From: Ectocarpus siliculosus | Lineage: Eukaryota > Sar > Phaeophyceae > Ectocarpales > Ectocarpaceae | Direction of reading: 5' to 3' | DNA: 64,000 nt | Assembly (NCBI GenBank): GCA_000310025.1 | Contig: FN649727.1 | Span: 9,212,355-9,276,354 of the forward strand | Part shown: positions 23,816 through 35,004 of the stretch, piece by piece | How the letters are laid out: every line of letters begins with the position of its first letter | How positions within the stretch are numbered: the first letter of the stretch is position 1 | Translations under genes and position numbers: made by a program | The notes under the pieces: generated by a model | What the model saw: the letters and a program-made list of their open reading frames with translations, nothing else | Database searches by the model: none | Told to the model about the DNA's origin: nothing

Positions 23816-26800
23816 GCAATGTCAACAACAAAAACGAAGCGAGAAAGGGGTTGAGGAGATACGCCACAGGTCCGGCATCCAGCGACCGCAGCAATAGGCG
23901 GCAGCTACAAACCAAGGGGCGGAGACGTACGGTGGTTTGTAGCAAGCCCGTCAAAGCAATACCGTATGTGTAGCACAGTCCCGCTTGGTGCTGCCGTTCG
24001 GGTTTGGACATATCGTACCAGCGGTTTGGTCGTCGGAATATCAAGCCATGAAAGAGACGAAGGGGGAAAAACACATGCAACACACAAACAGCAGCAGCGT
24101 CAACTTGTGTCTAGCCTCAGGTGCTCATAGCTAGACCGCTTGGCGCGCGTACACACTCACGCATGCGTTCAGTAAGGACTTTGTCGAGCAAGCTCGCCGG
24201 TAGCGCAGCGCGTGCGATCACTGCTGTTGTTCGCATCAAGTTTGCACAAAAAAAAACTACGCGCCAGTATCGCGCTATCCGACGTGCACATCAGCACGTA
24301 TACCACAACAGGACAGAAACAGCAGTCCCGATGGCGGAAACTTTTTACGAGCAGTTGACGTACCCCACGAGGGAGCCGTCGTGTCGATGGCTCGCAGTCA
24401 CTTCAAATCAGCGCTCACAGCACTAGTGCCGTTTACTCCAACCCATGGTCACACAGAAGAGCCCCTCTCTCTACCCTCCCCTCCTGCGGTACTTTGCCTT
24501 CGATTTTTAATGCGAGAAGAGTTCAGCACTCCATTCCCTCTGTGTACACACGAACTAGCGCTAACCACTAGGCCAGGAGCGGAAGCGAGAGAAAAACTCA
24601 CTTTGCAAGAAAAGCTCGCTTACGCCGGGATTCGAACCCCTGACCTGACCTCTAGAAGGTGTCGAGGTTACCAACTAGACCACCGGGGCGATCGGAGCCC
24701 TATAATAGAGGCCGACTGTCTGGCGGTATGAACTCCTAGTATAGTGTATGTCAACTGGGCACTCTACGTGAGAAAACGTCTAAGGACGAGGGCACCGACA
24801 AGGCGTTGCCACGAAGTGGTCGTCACGTTTCGTCGCACGCCAACAGCTCACGGGTTTCGATGGCTCCACTTCAACTTCCACATAATTATTTGTCAAAAAT
24901 ACTTCGTGTTTTTTGTTGCCAAGCGTGTTCGGAAGCGTGCGGTTGAGAGCGGGTTCTCGGTCGAACATTTTCGGCGCTCCCTCCACGCACTTTCAGCACG
25001 ACGACCTTGCTCGTCTCTAGCGCTCGAGTGACAACACACGGTTCACGCCTAAGGCCAAGTGCCCCCTTCGCTCGTAAACACGCAACATCTTCTCGACCAC
25101 CACCTACCCCCCCCAAAGAAAACAGCAGCTGCACCAAACACAGCTCTCACCTCTCCCGCGTACTCCTCCGGCGAGCGCCAGACTCCGTTCCCCTTGCTGA
25201 TATAGAAGGGACACGGTTCTCCACTAGAGTCCCTTGCCATAAACCGGCAGCGGTTGAGATCGTTCACCTTGACGACGCCGTTCTCGTCCAGCAAGAGCTG
25301 CCGGGGCTGCAGGTCCGCGTGAACCACGGGGCCCCCGGGCATCTCGTGCAGGGCCTGTATCCCTCTCGCGGCCTGCAGCGCCATCCGAATGATCTCCCCG
25401 ATGGAGAGCTCAACCAGCTCTTCCGAGCTGGAGTCATCTCCCATCAGCAGGACGTCCATGTAGTACGGGAAGTACTCCGTGATCATGTCGCACTCGCAGA
25501 GTCCCAGGAGGTGGACGATGTTCGGGTGGTCGCTGACCTGGTGCGTCGTTCGGATGGGTTGGCGTCGAATCGAGAGTCACGGAAGCAGGTGGGGCACACA
25601 AGCTCCGCGGTATGGGTTCGTGCAACGTGCTCACCCGTGGCGAGAACAATGGCGGACAGCATCAGCGGAAGTCACACACCACCCTTCGGTGTCTTGTTCG
25701 TTCGTCCACTTGTGGTCTGTTACCCGTCAAGGACCTCACGAGTACTAGTTGACGCTGGAAAGGTGAATGTATGCGGGCTTATTTATTTTTCACGCCCTGC
25801 TGCTGCGCGCCTTTCGAGCATGCTGGCGAGGACGAGCCATCTTCGGGCAGACACTAGACAGCAGTGCTGTGTCCTAGGACACGATTTTCCAAGAGTTCTC
25901 CACGTGGGCACATCCCGGCGTTTGGTGCGGTGGAGCCGTCCGCACGTCTCTTTCACTACTGTACAAAAATACAACGTCGAGGGGGCTACGTGAAAACGCA
26001 CAAGTCTCTTATGGCATCCAAAGAGTTGAACGTCACCCGGTGACATCTTCACGGCCTACATGTAGCCGATAATTCTTTGTCACGAGGTGCATTGTACAAG
26101 TGCCCTGGACTGAGGCACTTCCCTGATCTTGAAAGAGTCGTTGCGCACTACCAAATATGTTATCCTTTCATCGACAGACACAAGTGGCCACCGCATCGGT
26201 ACTATAGCGAATGCCGCTTGGTCTGAACATAGCGCGGCTGGACCGAACCGCGGCACGAAACGGCACAAAGGGAGATACACACAACGGTGATGCGCAGCAT
26301 ACGCAACATGGCATAACACGTCATACGCAACCGAACGTCAAACGTTCTTTTGTGGATAGAGACGGGCAACAAAGAGGAGTTGCAACACACACACAATTCC
26401 GCAATACTGCTGTGCCCCAAACAAATCCCTCACCAGGTCTAGCGCCACAGCTTCCCAGCGATGCCGCTCCTTGTTTCGGTCCGTCTCCTCCTGGTCGTCC
26501 CTCAGCGTCTTGATTGCCACGTCTTGTCCTTGGTACGTGGCCAGCCGGACCTCTCTCCAGTAACCTTTCCCCAAAAATTCAGTCTTCCCTTCGAGCATTT
26601 CCTGGCGCGTTGAGGCGGCCGGCGGACGAGACGATGGCGAGGGCAACGCTAAGCTTAATCGCTGTGGGCGTACGACGTATGGTCCAGTGATACTGGAGAC
26701 AGGAGGTTGGTACTGAGTCTTGCCTTACGCCAGTTCCTTGGGTAGGGACTCTCCCAGAGGTGTGCGTTGCATGCCAAAACCTTGTTGGCAGGCGTGGGTA

Positions 26801-29724
26801 GCAGGGCGACAAGTGAAAAAATCGATCCATGCAGACTCGATGTAATTAAGCGGTGTTCATGGAGTAGCATCCCACCAAAGAGCAACGTTGTTTGAACAGA
26901 ACTACAAAACGCCTCTCAAATTATGGAAAGCTTCCTGAGCGGTTCAACAGCAGTCTCGCGATATTGATCGGGCGGATTATTATAGACTCCGAAGGGAGGA
27001 AGGTAGTACGCCCGCGATTTTGACTTCGACCTATATACCTTAAAGAGAGTAAACGCCGACATCGTGTGGATATCCAACTCATGGTATCCTTGCGATTTCT
27101 TTGAGCACATTGGGTTTCGGGACATCGATATCTGAAACCTGTACAAGACGTGCTAAATGTATGCGCCAAAGTTCTCACACCATCCGCGGCATCACACAGC
27201 CAGAAAAGTCGAAACGCAAAATCTAATACTCATACATAGTTCAAGAACCCGTGCGGACTTTTTGTCCGTTGGAGGCGAAGTCAAAGGTTTTCACTGCTTC
27301 TTCTTACTTTCAGGGCCCTAACTACGGCTCTTGAGATTGAGATTTGTATACTGCTGATACTTGGTTTTGGATATCCAGCCAAACCTCTCCATGGTCCCAT
27401 GGCCGACGAAACATCGACGGCAAGCGTTAGATTGACGAGACATACGCATATGTTAAGGGCGCACGGGGAATCGCAGCAGGGTCTCCTCTTCAAAATCCAG
27501 GAAACGCCTGCATATTGCAGTTTTCCAAAGTCTAACTCCAGTACGAATCTACGTAACCGTACGCTCACCCGCCCTCGTGTACAATGTCAGTATCTGAGAT
27601 TGTAGCCCTTGCGATACACTGCAGATTAGCGGTCGGGTATTTTCTAAACGATCCTTCTGTCATCGAGATCGGTGAGCTACAAGCGGGATTCTTGAAGCTG
27701 CTGTGCGGTCCAATTTTGGGACGTTTCAAGCACCGTTGCTTTGGCTAGACCCACAATACACATGACCCCAGGCATTCAAATCGACTACAATATGGCCACG
27801 AGTAGGACACGCGAGGGAAGCGCTGCGCTGACGTTCGCGGCCCCACACGCTCGCAAAAGGCACTGATTCGCCGTTACAATACTGTGTGCTTGAAACTTTT
27901 CAAAATCGGACCGCACAGCAGCATAAAAAATCCTGCTTGTAGCTCACCGATCTGGATGATAGAAGGATCGTTTGGACAATCGCTGGCCGCTACAAGTAGT
28001 CTGCAGTGTATCGCAAGGGCTACAATCTCAGATACTAACATTGTACACAGAGCGACCGCTGTGGACGGTTAATTTGCGATGGAAGTTTCGTACTGGAGTT
28101 AGACTTTGGGGAACTGAGATATGCAGGAGTTCCCTGGATGTTTGAAGAGGAGACACTGCTATCCCCCCCGCGCCCTTAAGCCTGTACACATGCATGCATA
28201 CGAAAATACAAAATTCGGGGTCTTCGAGAGTCAACAGCAGGAACACGGCAATTGTTGTTGTTGTTGTTGGTGTTGTTGTTGTCTTCGCACTAAAAACCGT
28301 TCCGATATCTCTCTACAGAGTACCTTCATATGTCCGTACTGATCCAACGCTTGACGCGGTCGATTCCCGTGGTCACAGGTTAACTTACCCTGAAAAGGTA
28401 CACTCAAATGAACTGGCCCCGAGGGGTCCGCAAGTCAATAGAAATCAACGACAGATATTCTGGAGTCCTCCGCTCCCTCTGACACCTTTTTTTTTTTTTT
28501 TTGTCTTCACTTCAAATCAGCGCTCACAGCACTAAATAGTGCCGTTCACTCTAACCCGTGGTCACACAGAAGAGCCCCTCTCTACGCTCCCCTCCTGCGG
28601 TACTTTGCCTTCGATTTCTAATGCGAGAAGAGTTCAGCACTCTCTTTGCAAGAAAAGCTCGCTTACGCCGGGATTCGAACCCCTGACCTGACCTCTAGAA
28701 GAGGATACTAACTAGACCACCGGGGCGACCGGATCCATGGACAATCACGGATCGCGTGTCGCGAGTCGCGAGCATAACCACACGTCTAACATTAGTGTCT
28801 GCTGAAGGGCATGCTCCGTGTGCGCGGCAGCGAGTTATTTACCCCGGTTCGCGAGGATGCCAACACTGATGCACTGCTGTTCCCAAGTGCATCTCGATGT
28901 TTCGGAACACACTTCCGACCAACGTATATATGCATGCACCGCCGTAACTTACCCGTCCGTCCTGCAGTCATGTGTGTGTGTGCTGGATTCGATCCTCTAC
29001 ATGTATGCGTGTATGCATATGGGCGAAGTCCATCCGGCCATGGGCAATCAGTAGCCAGGACCAAGACCGTCCAATACTACTGCTGTACATGGGTAGTTGA
29101 GCTCTTCGTTTACACGACGGGCATCAAGACAGACAGCGACGGCGTGTTCTTGTCCGTACCGCGTACCCAGCCCCCATTGACCCTCCACTTAGCGGTATAA
29201 CACGAAGAAAAGGAACTCGAACCCCCCGCCCGCCGGCGTGGCTTGCGCGAGAGATCTCCAAACCTGAGAACCAGTCGGCAATCAACCGGTTTCACTGACA
29301 GATGTGGCGCAAGATGGTGTCCTGTTCTCTCTCTCTCTCGCTTTCTCACCTCCATCTCCGCACAGCCGTACACCGGGAAGGCATCCTTCTCTTGCAAGGG
29401 GCTCGCGGTGCACCCCGCCTGCACGTGCTTGTGGCTATGGCGCTTATGTCTGCTGCCCTTGTCCTCGTGCTTGTGCTTCTTCTTGCTGTCCCTGGCGACA
29501 GACTCCCCCCGACCCCAGCCTAGGCTCGATGCAGTCATCGCTTCGCCTCCGCCGCTCGCCGGAGAAAACGCGTACATCGCAATGAGCCAGACGGCGAGAA
29601 GCGCAACCGCCGCGGCGGCTAGTCTCGCGAGAGTTCCCCCGTTGTAACGGGTTATCTTCCCGCCATGCTTATCGTAGTCACCGTTCAGCAGGCCCGCGCT
29701 TCGAGGCGGGGCACGGGCTCTCAT
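22928..29724 (-). CDS. Membrane-anchored protein kinase, atypical HAD/DLN motifs
   Basis: Five minus-strand exons, all phase 0: 29724-29350, 26601-26434, 25537-25151, 23628-23470 and 23041-22928 (TAG). They encode 400 aa. Residues 34-54 (ARLAAAAVALLAVWLIAMYA) form one membrane helix after a short basic N-tail, so type II topology with the kinase domain in the lumen or outside is possible. A Lys/His-rich linker follows. The kinase domain (about 130-390) has LGKGYWREV (Gly loop), VAIK (Lys156), VVHADLQPRQLLLD in place of HRDLKPEN (Asp256 kept), VNDLN in place of DFG (Asp274 kept), RSPEEY in place of APE, DIYSLG, and WKRDPRERPNA with the sub-domain XI Arg. Core Lys and both Asp remain, so activity is possible. 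Substrate unknown. Introns hold two SINEs, a fold-back element and a CAG microsatellite. Confidence 0.88.
23655..23816. repeat. AAC and CAG microsatellites in kinase intron
   Basis: An (AAC)n tract at about 23655-23695 is followed by a (CAG)n tract at about 23750-23816 with a few interruptions (GCGGCGGCA). Both lie in the intron just upstream of kinase exon 4 on the minus strand. They are not translated in the model. Confidence 0.95.
24399..24690 (-). mobile_element. tRNA-derived SINE, full-length copy
   Basis: On the minus strand the element starts CGCCCCGG followed by TGGTCTAGTTGG (pol III A-box) and, 35 nt on, GGTTCGAATCC (perfect B-box). A second tRNA-like A-box, TGGCCTAGTGGTTAGCGC, follows about 80 nt downstream. 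The acceptor arms do not pair, so it is not a working tRNA. It shares about 240 bp with the copy at 28487-28727. It lies in the intron between kinase exons 3 and 4, same strand as the gene. Confidence 0.85.
27451..28180. mobile_element. Fold-back element with arms of about 290 bp
   Basis: The arm at 27451-27734 is the imperfect reverse complement of 27886-28180, separated by a 151-bp loop. Paired blocks include TTAAGGGCGC with GCGCCCTTAA, CTAACTCCAGTACGAA with TTCGTACTGGAGTTAG, GCGATACACTGCAGA with TCTGCAGTGTATCGC, TCGGTGAGCTACAAGC with GCTTGTAGCTCACCGA, and CTGCTGTGCGGTCC with GGACCGCACAGCAG. No transposase. It sits in the first kinase intron. Confidence 0.85.
28487..28727 (-). mobile_element. 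tRNA-derived SINE with poly(A) tail, internally deleted copy
   Basis: Same family as 24399-24690 and in the same orientation, with A-box TGGTCTAGTTAG and B-box GGTTCGAATCC. It ends in a 16-nt A-tract on the minus strand (T-run 28487-28502), the expected 3' tail. About 66 bp covering the second A-box is missing. No clear target-site duplication was found by eye. It lies in the first intron of the kinase gene. Confidence 0.85.
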
Positions 29725-29938
29725 GTCAAGAGCAAGAAGAGAGGCAGAGAGATCGAGAGGTTGAGTGTCTAGCAGGCAGGGCCTGGTAATTTACATCCGC
29801 ACCATGTGTGATCTGGTTTCGTCGAGGTGAGGGGCTCCGTGAATCATTAGATAAAAACTGACCGGTATGGACTGGCGTCTCTGTGCAATCACTCTTCACC
29901 TGTCACAGCAGCAGTCTTTGTCTTGCAACGACCGAGCC
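29725..29938. promoter_or_regulatory. Bidirectional promoter, kinase and JmjC genes
   Basis: Only 214 bp separates the two start codons, which face away from each other. It must hold both 5' UTRs and promoters unless upstream exons exist. I see no clear TATA box; the sequence ATTAGATAAAAAC near 29846 is the best AT-rich element. Confidence 0.55.
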
Positions 29939-32900
29939 ATGGCGACGAGAGCTCCCGCTGATATCGACGAGACTGAAGCTTCACCATCGATATTTCAGGT
30001 GCTGGTCCAAAGAGAGAGACCACTGGTGCTCAGAAACGCTGCAAGGTCTTGGAAAGGTCAACCCATTCTGGAGGTGAGAAATGGTCTCTCTGTAAGCAAG
30101 TGATTTACACTATTCCACCTGCACGGCAGCAAAATGTAGTATACCAGTACAAGCAGTGGCAGTCCGTAAAGCTTGAAGCACACTACCACAGCAGCAGTAG
30201 ATACCTGTGAAAATGCCCGTGTAGTTTGATGGCAATTTAGATGGGATATCAACATCCACTCACGTGCTCCACAGCAGTCCTACAAAGCATACAGCCGCAC
30301 ACTATGTAGATACATATGAAACAATGAAACGTGTGTTTGTGGCAATTTATGTACCACTTGATGTGTAGGTGTGGCACCAACACGAGTGCTCCACAGCAGT
30401 CCTCCTGTCGAGGGAGCCCGCGGAGTAAACACATTTAGATACCTTTTTATTTGTTGGAACTGGTTTGTGCCGCTGATAGACCGACGTCCTCGTTGGTCAG
30501 CAGGTTAGCGCCGTCGATGTGAGTTATTAAGAACTACGTAGAAAAGCATCTGAACATACCCAAACGTCCATGACACAGCACAGCAGCAATATTTTCATTG
30601 GTCAGCCGGTAGGCGCGGTCATCGACGCAACATTTGCATTACAAACAAAGTCTGAACATGCACATAATCCTGAGACTGGACCATTTCGTCCAGTCTCCTT
30701 GGCACCTCTCTGTCGGATGAGCCCGCTACCTAGTTCGCGTTTTGCGTCGCTGTGTCGCTGTGTCGCTGTAGACGGCTCAGCTCTTTTCATTGGCCAGCCG
30801 GTTAGAGCGATCGATGACTGCTAAAGAAGCACATACACAACACAGGGGAGGCCGAGGGCATGGGTTGGAAAGCTCTTCGATCCTGCTGTAATACGAAGTC
30901 CAATTGCGGTGCTCGCGCCGTCAAATCAACCCATGCTGGCGGTAGCAATGGTGGATCAGCCTTTGTCATGTCACCTCGAAGCAGTGCGCACACCCTCGTA
31001 GATTACCGTAAGAGTCGGAGAGATGGCACCCCCGTGTTAGCGTTTTTGTATAGCGTATTTCTCCACAACCACGGGGGTACCAGTGCCGAAAAGGGTAGTT
31101 TTGGAACCATCTCGTCGAGAGCTTTCCTGAGAGGTATCGGTTGGTGTTCGCACCCTTCTAGTTGTGGAGAAATACGATACAAAAAAACGCTAAACGGGGG
31201 TGCCATCTCTCCGACTCTTACGGTAATGCATCGACCGGCTGGTTGTTGGCAACACAAGATTCATATCGCTGATTCGCTTTTCGTGCTTACGCCTGTCCTT
31301 CGTGCTTTCTATTATCGGTCGTTCTGCGACATGTGCAGTAGAACCCTCGTGTCAAGCGCCTAAGGACAACATGGCGGATTCATCCGCTGGGTGTCAGCAC
31401 GGTGTGGGAGGCAGACTGCATCTTCCTGGAAGCCTCTGTAGGCCAGTTTCTGGAGTGGGAGAAGTCGGCCGAACCGCTCTCTGCAGAGGGTGATAACCCT
31501 TTCAGACACTACGATCGGTGAGATACTGACGTACTGTAGTTTCGTCGAAAACACCCTTTTTTTATGCTGCCCTCTTTTCACTTGTGATTTTCTCAGCGCT
31601 GAGAGGGCGCGTCCTGCCGGCAAATGCGACTGAGTTGGTGCAAAAGTCGGCAACTTGCCCCCACCGAGCACCGCCATCCCCGCCCCGTTTGCTTACGCCT
31701 GGTCCTGTTTCGTCTCAGGAATGCTCACTGGTCGTACGCGGACTACAAGCACTTGAAGGTAGGTTCGACGCGTCATTCCAACGGGCGATGCTACTGTACG
31801 TGTTGATCGGCTTGTCTGGCGGGTGTCCTAAAACGTCGTGGTAATACAGCACTGACAAGAAGCATTCATTCACTGGTGCAGGCGAGACGATAAGACTCAC
31901 CGCTCGCAGTTTGCTGCTACGACGTTGCTGCCCCACCCGTTAAGGAGCTCGAAGATGATTGGGCGAAGGCTCTAGAACCGATTATTGATTGGTCGACCCT
32001 GGGCTGCGAGAAAGCTGCGACGGACTCCACACTGTGGTTGGGCACGGGGGGCTCTCACACGCCTCTCCACTTTGACACCTATGGCGTCAATCTGGTGAGG
32101 CGGCGTAACTAGACTACTCTTGCACCGTACCAGTGTGCCTCGCATGTGACGTCAACCCCCTTCGCCGGCCAGCTCCCTGGCATAGATGTGCCTTGGTGGC
32201 GTACACGTTGAAGGACTGGACGCTTGCGTTTCGGCTCATGCTACTGTAGTAGAGGTTCCTGTCTAAGGCCGCTATGGTCCAAGGGAAAAACACCGGCCTT
32301 ATATCGGGCACCCGGCACTATTCAGAATATGAGAAAACTTGAATACAATTCCATCTGTGCCAAGGATTTCTTAATCTGTGCAACCGGCCTAAAAAGTGGC
32401 CTGTACTGTACATGAGGATACAAACGTCGATGTGTCGGGTCTAAAAAAATATGCTTCACGCTGGATGCCCAGGTGGCCCAACTGCACGGCAGAAAAAAAT
32501 GGCTCCTCTACCCTCCAGCTGACACAACGGCCCTTGCGCCTACCCGGATACCGTACGAAGAGAGCAGTGTCTTCAGCCAGGTGGACGCCAGAGCGCCAGA
32601 CCTTGTCAGGTGGGCTCTGAGGCCGTCGTGGGAAGCGTGTTGTGTGTAAACGCGGAGTGTTCCGCACAATGTACTGCCATCGGGCGCTTCGCTGATATGC
32701 GTGCAATGTTTGGGGCGGCGCAAGAGTCTTTGCTACGGCGAATCAATAGTGTTCTCGGTTTGCGGTCCACTGGTGGATGCCCGTATGTGTCGTTTCGGGT
32801 CGGTGTGCTTTGTCCGTAGTGGTGGGACTTTTTACTATGGCTCACAGCACGTGCACTTCCCCCTGTCGACAAATCCTCCTCGCAAGGTTTCCTCAGTTTG

Positions 32901-33749
32901 CAGAGGCGCATCCGCTGGCGGTTACGCTTGAGCCAGGAGATGTCCTTTTCGTCCCGAAGCACTGGTGGCACTTTGTGGAGGCGACAGACACTTCGCTGAG
33001 TGTAAACGTTTGGGTTGACACCCCCAATGATTCGGAAGACCGTGCCAAAGAGAGTGTGGCGCGTGTGCTCATGACATCTCTTGCGGGCGGACTTGATGCC
33101 GAGGTATGTGGTAATATTTGCCAGAGTGCGTGCGCAGGTGCACAAGATGGCCTCGTCACCCTGCCAGTTGTTTTGGTAAAAAACGGGTGACCATACCGCT
33201 TCACATGCGGAGAGTCTTCCACTCAACACAATCGCGGGTGGAATGCGTACGGAGTACATATTTGCCGTTCCACTTCGTTTTGATGCCGAACATTTACTTG
33301 CTTTTGTTTTCAGGTTGGTCCGGGTTGGCTGAATCCTACGGAACAAGCGGTGTGGCCTATTGAGGAGACGCTGGCGGTTGCCAGCCTGGCTTTCCAAGGG
33401 CTGAATGCCCACCCGGAAGAAGAATCAAGTGATCACGGTGCGTGTTGTCCATGTCGCTACCGTGGTTGAAACAGCAGTTTGGAAAATCAAGCCAAGCGCA
33501 TCTCTCCATTCTCCCCAGCTCTTTTTTTTTTTGTGTGTTTTCTTGCCGACACCACCCCTGAACTTCACAGAAGTGATTGCTAACGAATTCCGTCTGCGCG
33601 CTTACCGACCGTGAATTCCAGAAAATGGCGCCGCAGGGGCAAGGGCGGGCGGCGATTTTTCTGTGAGGGCGATGGCGGACGCCATCACGGCACCAGATGT
33701 GCTGCAAATGGTCTTCGAGAGGATAGCTCAGAAAAGAAGGATAGCATAG
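29939..33749 (+). CDS. JmjC-domain oxygenase-like protein (HSPBAP1-like)
   Basis: Eight exons: 29939-30073, 31342-31517, 31719-31758, 31945-32094, 32473-32609, 32887-33103, 33314-33437 and 33622-33749 (TAG). They encode 368 aa with all phases matched. The N-terminus has ERPLVLRNAARSW, typical of JmjC proteins. The Fe(II) facial triad is H159 and D161 in TPLHFDTYGVN and H241 in KHWWHFVEA. QLHGRKKWLLYPP and LSVNVWV complete the cupin strands. 2-Oxoglutarate-dependent hydroxylation of a protein substrate is expected of the family; the substrate is not known. The exon 1 to exon 2 join is the least certain, because a stretch between QPILE and RLRTTWRIH looks short against relatives and an exon may be missing. 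A C-terminal helical tail (VLQMVFERIAQKRRIA) ends the protein. An alternative exon at about 33569 would end the protein earlier. Confidence 0.9.
30492..30820. repeat. Three dispersed copies of a 30-bp motif in JmjC intron 1
   Basis: Copies of TTGG(T/C)CAGC(A/C)GGTTAG, G-C-G and TCGATG begin near 30493, 30599 and 30788. They are separated by unrelated sequence. Function unknown. Confidence 0.6.
31006..31223. mobile_element. 218-bp MITE with about 62-bp terminal inverted repeats, TA flanks
   Basis: The left end CCGTAAGAGTCGGAGAGATG is repeated in inverted form at the right end CATCTCTCCGACTCTTACGG. Pairing continues for about 62 bp, including TTTCTCCACAAC with GTTGTGGAGAAA. The element is flanked by TA on both sides, as for Tc1/mariner-type insertions. 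No coding capacity. It lies in intron 1 of the JmjC gene. Confidence 0.85.
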
Positions 33750-34015
33750 CCGGCTTGGATCCCTCGAGAGATGAACCAAAAGGACAACTGTGCTTGCTTG
33801 TTTCAGACCATCTCGCAACGGGCACAGACTAATGTTTTTTCCCTCCCCTGTCTTGCTGTCTTGCAAGCCAGTGTAGAAATCAGCAACATGGAACATGGAT
33901 CGAAGCTTACATGCCCTTCCCCCCCTTGGCCCCGCAGTTTCCCATGTCACAAAAACGAGCGATCACCAAATACAAAGCACACCAGTGAAGAAGGGCAACC
34001 CAGTCGTGGGCAGCT
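33750..34015. other. Convergent intergenic spacer, JmjC and GST genes
   Basis: 266 bp between two stop codons on opposite strands. The 3' UTRs must overlap or be short. No poly(A) signal is obvious on either strand. Confidence 0.6.
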
Positions 34016-35004
34016 TTACCACCACCACCAAAAGTCTTGCTTGATCGTCTTTCGAACACCCGGTCGACTGCTGGCCGACGCGTACCACGCCTCTAGCCGT
34101 TTGCACTCGCTCGGAAAACCAAACTCCCCATGAACGCGCTGCAAGAAAGGGAAGGCCGAAGCGTCTGCCGCTGTGAACTCGCTCGCTCGTTCCGGTCCGT
34201 TCGAAAGGCATGCCTCCAGGTCTTGGAGCACGGCGTTTAGGCTATTCCGATCCGTCTCGGAGCCTCCTGAAAAAACTGCTCGCTTGCCAGCTGACTTCAA
34301 TCGATCATTCACGATCGAGCGCCATCGTAAGGCCTCCGGACTGAGCTCACCCGGCATGAGAAAGTCTACGGTTTCCTCCGATCCTACGATGGGTTTTCCG
34401 TCAACCACAAGGACAGGAACCTCTCCTTTGGGGTTGAGGTCCATGAACCAAGACGGTTTACCTGTGGGGTTGTCGAACGTATGATGATCGGGACGGAGTG
34501 TCAGGTTCTTCGCGTGCGAGCTGTGTTTGGTCACACGCCGCGGAACGTAGTAGGTGGTACGAGGTTTTGAGAGTTTACGTCCCTCGCAAACATGCCGGCA
34601 GGTACAGAAGGATGTTGAACCAGGCTCACCTCCGGATCCGTAGAGAGAAACTTCCTTCATCTCGTAAGCGGTGTGGGATTCTTCAAGAGCGATCCAAGTT
34701 CCTGTCCACGCGGAGTCAAACTGCTGTTCATGTTGCTCATTCATGGATTGTTGCCAGCAGAAGAGACGTGCTCCACGAAGCCGCACCGCATATGCCATAC
34801 ATCACGCGGGTTGGGTATGGCCATCCACAAAGCAAAGCAGATCAATCATCATGTGTGTAAACAACACCCTCTTGCGCATTGTCGTATGGAATGCCGGCAT
34901 ATGAAGACACTACTTCGTAGATGACAATCATCATGAACCGGAGACAACTTACTCTGGGCATATGGACACTTCTGGTTCGTGACAAACTGAACATTGGCGG
35001 CCAT
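34016..35004 (-). CDS. Glutathione S-transferase, Cys-type (omega/DHAR-like)
   Basis: Three minus-strand exons, 35004-34953, 34701-34630 and 34461-34016 (TAA), encode 189 aa with phases matched. The N-terminal thioredoxin fold starts VQFVTNQKCPYAQRTWIALE. The CPYA active-site Cys13 places it with omega, lambda and dehydroascorbate-reductase types rather than Ser/Tyr GSTs. NPKGEVPVLVVDGKPIVGSE holds the cis-Pro and the glutathione gamma-glutamyl site. The all-helical C-terminal half has FTAADASAFPFL, the conserved N-capping motif. The expected role is glutathione-dependent thiol transfer or dehydroascorbate reduction in the cytosol. Length is short (usual 210-240) and the tail ends in four Trp. 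An in-frame ATG at 35076 would add 24 residues (ASTSLAAALICRSSLAWQS) that could be a targeting peptide. Divergent from the secreted-protein gene, convergent with JmjC. Confidence 0.92.

Noticed and set aside
24620-24690. Possible tRNA gene (A-box and perfect B-box)
   Set aside because: The acceptor arms do not pair, a second copy with a poly(A) tail exists, and homology extends 200 bp beyond the tRNA-like head. It is a SINE.
29110-29349. Extension of kinase exon 1 to the end of its open frame
   Set aside because: A good donor (GAG|GTGAGA) ends the exon at 29350 and joins in phase to the Gly-loop exon; the rest reads as intron.
33569-33614. Alternative JmjC exon reading EVIANEFRLRAYRP then stop
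   Set aside because: It joins in phase, but the later acceptor at 33621 gives a longer, helix-forming C-terminus. Kept only as a possible alternative exon.
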